A stretch of 64,000 bases of DNA from the NCBI GenBank assembly GCA_030063045.1, contig JAQSEB010000092.1:646634-710633 (forward strand), in the 5' to 3' direction. This document shows positions 57,262-64,000 of this stretch, in pieces. This DNA is from Pratylenchus scribneri (Eukaryota > Nematoda > Chromadorea > Rhabditida > Pratylenchidae). Made by a program: the position numbers and the translations under genes. Positions within the stretch are counted from its first letter, which is position 1; every line of letters begins with the position of its first letter. The notes under the pieces were generated by a model. It saw nothing but the letters and a program-made list of their open reading frames with translations, did not search any database and was not told the origin of the DNA.

Positions 57262-57822
57262 TTTCAGAAAATCAGAACAAAACAAAAATATTTTCCGGAA
57301 TGAAAATCAGAACAAAACAAAAACATTTTCCGGAATGAAAATCAGAACAAAACAAAAACATTTTCCGGAATGAAAATCAGAACAAAACAAAAACATTTTC
57401 CGGATTGAAAATCAGAACAAAACAAAAACATTTTCCGGAATGAAAATCAGAACAAAACAAAAACATTTTCCGGAATGAAAATCAGAACAAAACAAAAACA
57501 TTTTCCGGAATGAAAATCAGAACAAAATAAAAACATTTTCCGGAAAGGAAATCAGAACAAAACAAAAACATTTTCCGGATTGAAAATCAGAACAAAACAA
57601 AAACATTTTCCGGAAAGGAAATCAGAACAAAACAAAAACATTTTCCGGAAAGGAAATCAGAACAAAACAAAAACATTTTCCGGAAAGGAAATCAGAACAA
57701 AACAAAAACATTTTCCGGAATGAAAATCAGAACAAAACAAAAACATTTTCCGGATTGAAAATCAGAACAAAACAAAAACATTTTCCGGAAAGAAAATCAG
57801 AACAAAGCAAAAACATTTTCCT
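57262..57822. repeat. Satellite array 4, inverted orientation, about 16 units
   Basis: Same 35-bp family, but on the opposite strand to arrays 1-3: units read AACAAAACAAAAACATTTTC then CGGAATGAAAATCAG. Variants CGGAAAGGAAATCAG and CGGATTGAAAATCAG occur. It lies between the TRAM and galectin genes. Confidence 0.96.
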
Positions 57823-58409
57823 AAAGGGAGAAAACATTGTCAGATTTAGAATGAATTTTGAAAAGGAAGATGGAAATTTTACAGTAAAGGACTAATAAAT
57901 AAAAAAAGCTTAAAACTTCGTCGTTTTCATTGAAATTTCAATTCAATTAAATTCATTCATCGATGACTAATTCTTTCTACCTATTTTAATGTTTTTTGAA
58001 CTTTTCTTTCCCTTTCTCGAATGACATTTTGGTTTGATAAGTTCTCATCAAAAATAGAATGAATCAAACAAACAAAAAAAGATGAAGCAAATGCACAAAT
58101 GTTTTTGCGTGTGGGTGGAATAAATGAGAGGAGAGTTTGATATCCATCCATTTACTCAATCCAACATAAATTCATTCCATGCCCCACAATATGTGTCCCA
58201 TTTGGGCCAAATGGCATCACAGTTGTCCGTCCCTTCTCCTCCCCATCTGTTGGCCCAATATTTCATTCGGCTTTTCTTTTTTCAAAATCGATCCTATCAA
58301 AAATTTGGGCTCATCAAATTTAAGCCAACATTCCATCAAAAATATTTCCCAATAAATTCCATTTAAAAAAGTGTTCAATGCTTATAAAATTTGTAAGGAA
58401 TTCATAAAA
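57823..58409. other. Galectin upstream region
   Basis: AT-rich spacer between satellite array 4 and the galectin start codon; expected to hold the galectin promoter. No motif identified. Confidence 0.4.
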
Positions 58410-60059
58410 ATGATGAACGCATATTCTCTTCTATTTCTCATTTGCTTTATCGCCTTTTTTGGCAAATGCCGTGCAGATGAGCCGGAAAAGGTTGTTGGAG
58501 GTGTTGAGCCGGAAGAAGTATTGCCATATAGGCAATATGTGAGCGAACAAAATTATGTGAGAATTTACTTTGACCAATTAAAAAAGGACATTTTTTGAAG
58601 CATGTTCCATTCAAAACACGAATCAGTGAACCATTCAAGGAATATCAAACCGTACATGCCGTTGGCAAAACAAAACCAAATCCAAAAAGGTACGGTAGGG
58701 CATAATTGACTACCGTATTTCTTCTATTTGTGGCCCAGGGGCTTTTATTTTTTAGAACCTCTCGAGTGTGGGATTTATTAGAAGGAGGGGCGCCATTAAT
58801 AGAGGAAATACGGTATTCATTATTGGAATTTTAGGATTGATTTGAATTTCCATGTTGGCGGAAATGAGGACGATGATATGCCATTGCATTTGTCCACTCG
58901 TTTTGATGAAGGTATCAAAATATGTGTTCGATTAATTCTACATTTGAAGGCATTATGGCCGGCAAAGTTGTGTTCAACACATTTGTGAATCGAAATTGGT
59001 CAGTGCCCGAGGAACGGGTGAACAGTCCATTCAAGGCCGACGATGAATTCGACATTCGGGTGCGAATTTTGCCCGGAAAATATCAGGCAATGATACTACT
59101 TTGCAATTAATCAAAATAAATATATAAATTTTGAAGGTTTTCGGCAATCGTCAATCTCTCGGCACTTTTGACCAACGAATTCCCCTTTTTGGAGTAAAAA
59201 ATAGGCTAAATTAGCCATTGAGCCATCTTTTTGCCATTTTTCAGGTCAATCATGTTTCTTTGTTGGGCGATTTGGCCAGTCTTCGTGTATTCCACTATGG
59301 CGGCACCCAATTTCCAAATCCATACAATGCAATCGCAAAATTGCTTCCAGGCAAACGATTGGACATTTCCGCATTGCCAACAGGCATAAAATTATAATAA
59401 CCATATAACCTCTTTTGAAACCCATTGGGAATTATTTTTTAAGCCCTCACAAATTAGGAAAATTTTGTGTCTTACTACTTAATTTGTGGACATTTATTTA
59501 ACATATTATAACAGATTTTGTAAAGCTGAACTAAGAAATTGCAATAAAAATTTTTTAAAACACTGCTTAAGCAAGGACTATGGGTCCCAAAATCGAGGGC
59601 GGGGAATTAATAGAGGATGGGGTATTATAAGAGGTTATGTATTATTTCCATTCATTTTTATTCCATTTTGTCAGGCAATCGAGTGAATTTCAATTTGTAT
59701 AAGCAAAATAACCAGGACATTGCATTGCACATTTCCATCCGCTACAATGAAGGAACCATTGTCCGAAATGCGTTAACCTCCCAAAATTGGGACGTAGAAG
59801 AGACTGAAGGCGGTTTCCCATTGGCCAAAAATGAACTGTAATGGATAAAGGGAATATAAATATTTGATATTTTTGCAGGTTTGATTTGACCATCATCAAT
59901 GAACCGGACAATTTTTTGATTATTTTGAATGGCAAAAAATTTGCCACTTTTGCCCATCGTTCGCCCAATTATGACATTGAAACGCTGGAAGTGGATGGGA
60001 CGGTGGAATTGCACACCGTAACCATCAATGATGCGCCCAGAATTCAGCCAGGAAAATGA
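58410..60059 (+). CDS. Secreted tandem-repeat galectin
   Basis: Beta-galactoside-binding-type lectin with two carbohydrate-recognition domains and a signal peptide (MMNAYSLLFLICFIAFFGKC). Eight exons fit in phase: 58410-58556, 58601-58689, 58835-58911, 58950-59086, 59137-59193, 59245-59383, 59675-59837, 59879-60059 (990 nt, 329 aa). Domain 1 shows IDLNFHVGG, LHLSTRF, VVFNTFVNRNWSVPEERV and FDIRVRILPGKYQ. Domain 2 shows ALHISIRYNEG, IVRNALTSQNWDVEETEG, FDLTIINEPDNFLIILNG and FAHRSP. The HxNxR sugar-binding signature reads HxSxR in both domains, and the WxxExR Arg is Thr in domain 2, so specificity is probably altered. Introns 59087-59136 and 59384-59674 have GC donors. An alternative in-frame start is at 58371. 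Confidence 0.92.
58711..58815. mobile_element. Short inverted-repeat element (MITE), family D, in galectin intron
   Basis: 105 bp, starting TACCGTATTTCTTCTATT and ending AATAGAGGAAATACGGTA, which pair as terminal inverted repeats with one mismatch. Flanking TA dinucleotides fit a TA-targeting element. It lies in the intron between 58689 and 58835. Confidence 0.8.
59400..59640. mobile_element. Short inverted-repeat element, family E, in galectin intron
   Basis: About 240 bp bounded by CATATAACCTCTT at the left and AAGAGGTTATGTA at the right. The inner stretch CTATGGGTCCCAAAATCGAG and GGAATTAATAGAG matches the reverse complement of 31970-32015. It fills most of the 291-bp intron. Confidence 0.65.
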
Positions 60060-63000
60060 GAAAATAAATTGAATGATGATGGCCTTTGGCCAATTCCCCT
60101 CAATAATATTCACCGAACCCCCACAATCCATCATAAAAATTAATTTGTTTTTGTCCACAGCCAACCAATTCTCCACTACCTTATTTTCCACCTTATCGCC
60201 ACCATAATTTGCCTTCCTCAATCAATTTTGATTTTCCCCCATTTTTCCCAGTGAATTTTGCCAATTTTTTCAAGAATAGTTCAAATATTTCTACTTTAAA
60301 ACCTCGAATAGATTTTAATAATTTTCGGATATACAAATAAATAAATTCAAAAAATTATGGCATGATTTATTTTTGGGTATTGTTGGTTATCTGTGGGCAT
60401 TTTTTCAGGTCAACTGGGAATGGTAAATATGAGCTCCATGAATCATCCGGTACATTTAGTATTAGGGTCTTTAGAGGGAATGTTATCATCTCACGTATCT
60501 CAAAGCTTTGCCTTAATCACCTCTGTAAGTAAGGGGACCCTGGATTCAAAACAATCTACCCAGATAACTCATAGGTACATATTTTTTAATAATGAAATTC
60601 ATAAAATACTGTATTGCGGTATACAATTTTTAAATGGTTTGCGTAATTATTGAATGAATATTTATGGAAAAATATGTTCCAATTGAATGGTCCCCATTAT
60701 TTTCTAAGCCCAATTTATTCCACAATATTATTTTGAGTCATCTCACAGCCAATAATTATCAAAATAATAATAATATCGTCTCGATCTCGCCCCCAAAACA
60801 CCAATCCGACGCCGCCGGGGTCCCCTCAATCAATCACAACAAAATGTGAATTGCATTTTTCATCCCATCCAGTTTTGTTGTTTACGTCTTCCTCATTTTG
60901 GCCCTTCCCAATTTTTACTCATCCTTTTTCCTCCTTTGATTTTCCTTCCAAAAATTTTTTGCAAAAGCATTTTTGGCCTACACGATGCGAAATTCTCTGA
61001 CCCAAAATTCCATTATTACGCAGGAATTGAAAAAAAACAATTTGGACTGGATGAAAAAACATATTTTCTACGGAAATGAATAATTCATTAACAGCGGAAA
61101 TGACAAAAAAAATAATAATAAGGGCGTCAAGAAGTTTAGTAAAAAAAAGAAAGGAGAAATGAAATGAATAAAATGGATCAAATTACGAAGCCAAAGATTC
61201 GAACAATTTTTGGTAGAACAAATCGCGCAAAATTTACCACAAAATAAAAACAATTTTATTTATTTGTATTTGGAATTTAGAAATGAAAGTTCCAACGAAA
61301 AATAGGTCAGCCGATGCGATGGTGGTCAGCCGACTAACATCAAAGGGGGAAAAGCGGATGGAAATTGGAAAAAAAAGAGGAAAAGTTTTGGCCCATCCGC
61401 GTCATCACAAGATTGTTTTCCTCCTTTTTGTATTAGCCAAAAACAAAAGTATCCATTACGGGGCCAAAATAACAAATGGGAATATGGTTCAGTTCAATTC
61501 CATTATTTTTTTTTTGGCATTTCCCTCCATTTTTTCTGTTTACTTTGGACCACCCAGAATCATAATTTATTTCATTACAATTCATTCATCGGTAAAAGGA
61601 AAAAAGTGCCAACCCACCAAATGATAAGGTTTAACAAATAAGTAACAAATTAGCCATTGAATAATGTTTTGAATCCAATTTTTGACAATACAATTCATTC
61701 ATTAGTGTCTTCTTCTATTTTATTAAAAACACAACAAATCAGAATTAATTCACCTTCCAGTAAAAACAAATTTATTTAACAGACAAATTTCCCTCCAATT
61801 TTATTCACATTTTATTTTTCAATCGCCCCCTCAATATTTTGAAATTCACAAAAATAAATTTGACTAATGAAGTCGCCAATTATTCTGCCATTTTCCACGT
61901 AAATGTCGTGCCAAATGTTCATCGCAAATTGTAGGCCATCTCAACAAAAAAAATGTTCATTTTGTGTTTCAAAAATAGCCAAAGCCTAAAATTTCTGAAT
62001 TATTTTAAAATTTTGGAATATTTTTAATTGGAAAATGCAAAATTAAAAGGTTAAATTTGCAATTGGACTATAGATTTTTTTACTAATTTTGGACATTTTA
62101 TTGGGAATGGTGGCGATTATTTTGATTAAATTTGTTTAAAATGGACTCAAAAATTAAAATATAAATATATATTATTAAGCCTCGATTCTAACTAATTCCT
62201 CATTTTGCTATTTTTACTAAAAATACATTCTAAAATTGGCATCCTTTTGGCTAGTCAATCATGCTGTAAATGTAAGACTGAATTTTTCCATCAATTTTTA
62301 TTGAAAATAAACTCATTTAATTCCTTAATTTATTGTCCAATATTCTTGTCAATGAATATTTGCACAATTTTGTATTTTTGGCATAAAACTTTGCCAATTG
62401 TTGGAGCAAATTCAACTCCAATTGAGGTCATAGGAAAATACAAAAATGGCCATTCATTCTTTTGGTATTATTTTCCTTTTCCAAACTCCAATTTTTCCAC
62501 AATTCTCACAAAAATTATGCAAAATTTGGGACTCCAAAGCCTACTTTGGATTTGGTTCACAAAGAAAAATTGTGCCAATGACTTCAAAATTGGCATGCAA
62601 ATGCAAACAAAAACAATTTTTGTCTACTTTTTAGTTTAGATTTTGATGTGTCTTACATTTTTTTTTGCTATTTTTAGTAGGAAAAAGTCATAAAAAATGT
62701 TTTTTATTTGAAAAAATTCAAAAATTCATCATGAGAATTCAATTCCGGGAATTTTTGAAAAAATAATTTTTATAAAAAGTCTGGCCAAAAAGAATTCATT
62801 TCCATTTTCATTACGCAAATAATTTCAATCATCAGCCAATTTTCCCACCAAATCCATTATGATGCCATTTAGAATTGTCCGCAAAATATTTAGAATTTTG
62901 AGTATGTCCTTGGCTGATTTACAACATCAGAGAGTCAAATAAATGGCCACCCACCCAAAATATATTTATTTATTTTTCATTCATTTCCTACTAAATTTTC

Positions 63001-63539
63001 ATTTATTTACCATTATTAGTATTTCTTACTTATTCCCTCACATTTTGATCAAATTCAATTCCGTTGCTTTTTGGCAAATTTTGCCCCCAGCTAAATTCAA
63101 TTTTTCCCTCCTAATTTTTTTACATACAGTATCCTTTTCCGCATAAAATGGCACTAAAATGTCCATCTAATCATTCCATTTCCTCTTTTTTAAAACTAAC
63201 AATTTTAATATTTTCTAAAAAAAATGTAAAAATAATAAAAATGTCACAAAATATGTACCCATTTAATGCCGCCAATTTATTTACAATTTATTTTTAATTA
63301 TTCCCTATTTGGCATAAATAACAAAAAAAGAAAATAATATAGGAAAATGCAAATTATTCGCTCATATTTTTGTTTGTGTATTTTGGCATTTCCCACAGAT
63401 TTGGTGACAATTATTCACAAAAATAATAATAATTAATAATAATAATAATAAATATTAAATTCTCTATTTACACAAAATATTTATTTATCATTGGCCCAAT
63501 CATTTTTTGTCCCAAATAATTTCATCTCAAAACACACAT

Positions 63540-63570
<31 letters not shown>

Positions 63571-64000
63571 CCTTCAAAATGTTCTCCATTTTTGTACATT
63601 TTCCCTTTCAAAATGCCATTTTCCTCGTGCCCATTTTTTGACATTCGAAACACCAAAAATCATCAAAAAAAAAATTAAATTTTTACCATCAAATGTGCCA
63701 ACCTTCTTCCAATTTTAATTTTTTCTGTACCAAAAATTAACTGCAAAATTAAAGAAATTATCAAAAATGTCATTTTAAACAAAAATGGCAATTTTCTATA
63801 TATACGGTAATTATAATTAGTTGTTTCATTTTTTGTACTTTTTTACTGCAGAAATTAGGGCCAGAGAATTGATGCACAAAATAGAATAAATTATCAAATT
63901 GGAATGAATTAAATTAAATCACAAAAATGCAACATTTTGGGATTAAATTATTTGACCTATTTTTTCATAAATATATTTTGATCATTACCCAGTTTCAGTC
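60060..64000. other. AT-rich region, no gene recognised
   Basis: Nearly 4 kb after the galectin gene. The open frames present (for example plus 62205-62639, 144 codons; plus 61283-61624) are Phe/Ile/Asn/Lys-rich, as expected by chance from the base composition, and show no domain or splice support. It could be 3' UTR, or intron or promoter of a gene to the right. Confidence 0.45.
63541..63566. repeat. Poly-C tract, 26 C
   Basis: Uninterrupted run of 26 C in otherwise AT-rich DNA. Confidence 0.99.

Noticed and set aside
59742..60221. 159-codon minus-strand frame.
   Set aside because: It overlaps the last two galectin exons, which have clear homology on the plus strand.
62205..62639. 144-codon plus-strand frame.
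   Set aside because: Composition is what AT-rich DNA gives by chance; no homology, no signal for translation.
1..64000. tRNA, rRNA and CRISPR arrays.
   Set aside because: No tRNA T-arm with a matching acceptor stem was found by eye; the satellite has no spacers and the genome is eukaryotic, so it is not a CRISPR array.

Overview
The window is eukaryotic and very probably nematode DNA. It is AT-rich, genes sit on both strands, and almost every gene is cut by introns of about 40-60 bp. The gene set is metazoan: PPIP5K, ADAMTS, NRAMP, TMEM151, a FERM-PTP of the Pez type, TRAM and a galectin. At least five introns that can be fixed by reading frame and homology start with GC instead of GT. High GC-AG intron use has been reported from potato cyst nematodes, so a tylenchid plant parasite is my best guess, but no diagnostic effector gene is present to prove it.

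Layout. 1-5.2 kb: 5' and middle part of a diphosphoinositol-pentakisphosphate kinase (minus strand, runs off the left edge) and a small cytochrome b5 protein (minus). 5.7-14.2 kb: a large secreted ADAMTS protease with about 14 thrombospondin type 1 repeats (minus). 14.2-17.4 kb: no recognised gene, one T-rich tandem repeat. 17.4-20.05 kb: DDT/WHIM chromatin-remodelling subunit (plus). 20.3-29.4 kb: a 9.1-kb satellite array of a 35-bp unit. 29.9-30.6 kb: orphan single-pass membrane protein (plus). 30.8-34.7 kb: NRAMP metal transporter (minus), with a second satellite array in an intron. 35.4-36.5 kb: weak candidate gene. 37.8-39.5 kb: secreted thyroglobulin-type-1/Kunitz/Cys-rich protein (plus). 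40.1-42.9 kb: TMEM151 homologue (plus, complete 11-exon model of 606 aa). 43.35-48.8 kb: FERM-PTP of the PTPN14/PTPN21 (Pez) type (minus) whose phosphatase domain has lost catalytic residues. 49-53 kb: two inverted-repeat elements and satellite array 3. 53.2-54.5 kb: a DD37D mariner element. 54.7-56.3 kb: TRAM translocon protein (plus) with an apparent one-base frameshift. 57.3-57.8 kb: satellite array 4, inverted. 58.4-60.06 kb: secreted two-domain galectin (plus, 329 aa). 60-64 kb: AT-rich, no gene seen.

The genes are unrelated housekeeping, signalling and extracellular genes, not a pathway or an operon. What ties the window together is repeat biology: one satellite family at four sites in both orientations, several families of short inverted-repeat elements sitting mostly in introns, and one recent mariner copy. 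The observations most worth following are the Pez-type pseudophosphatase, the satellite with its higher-order structure, and the GC-AG introns.
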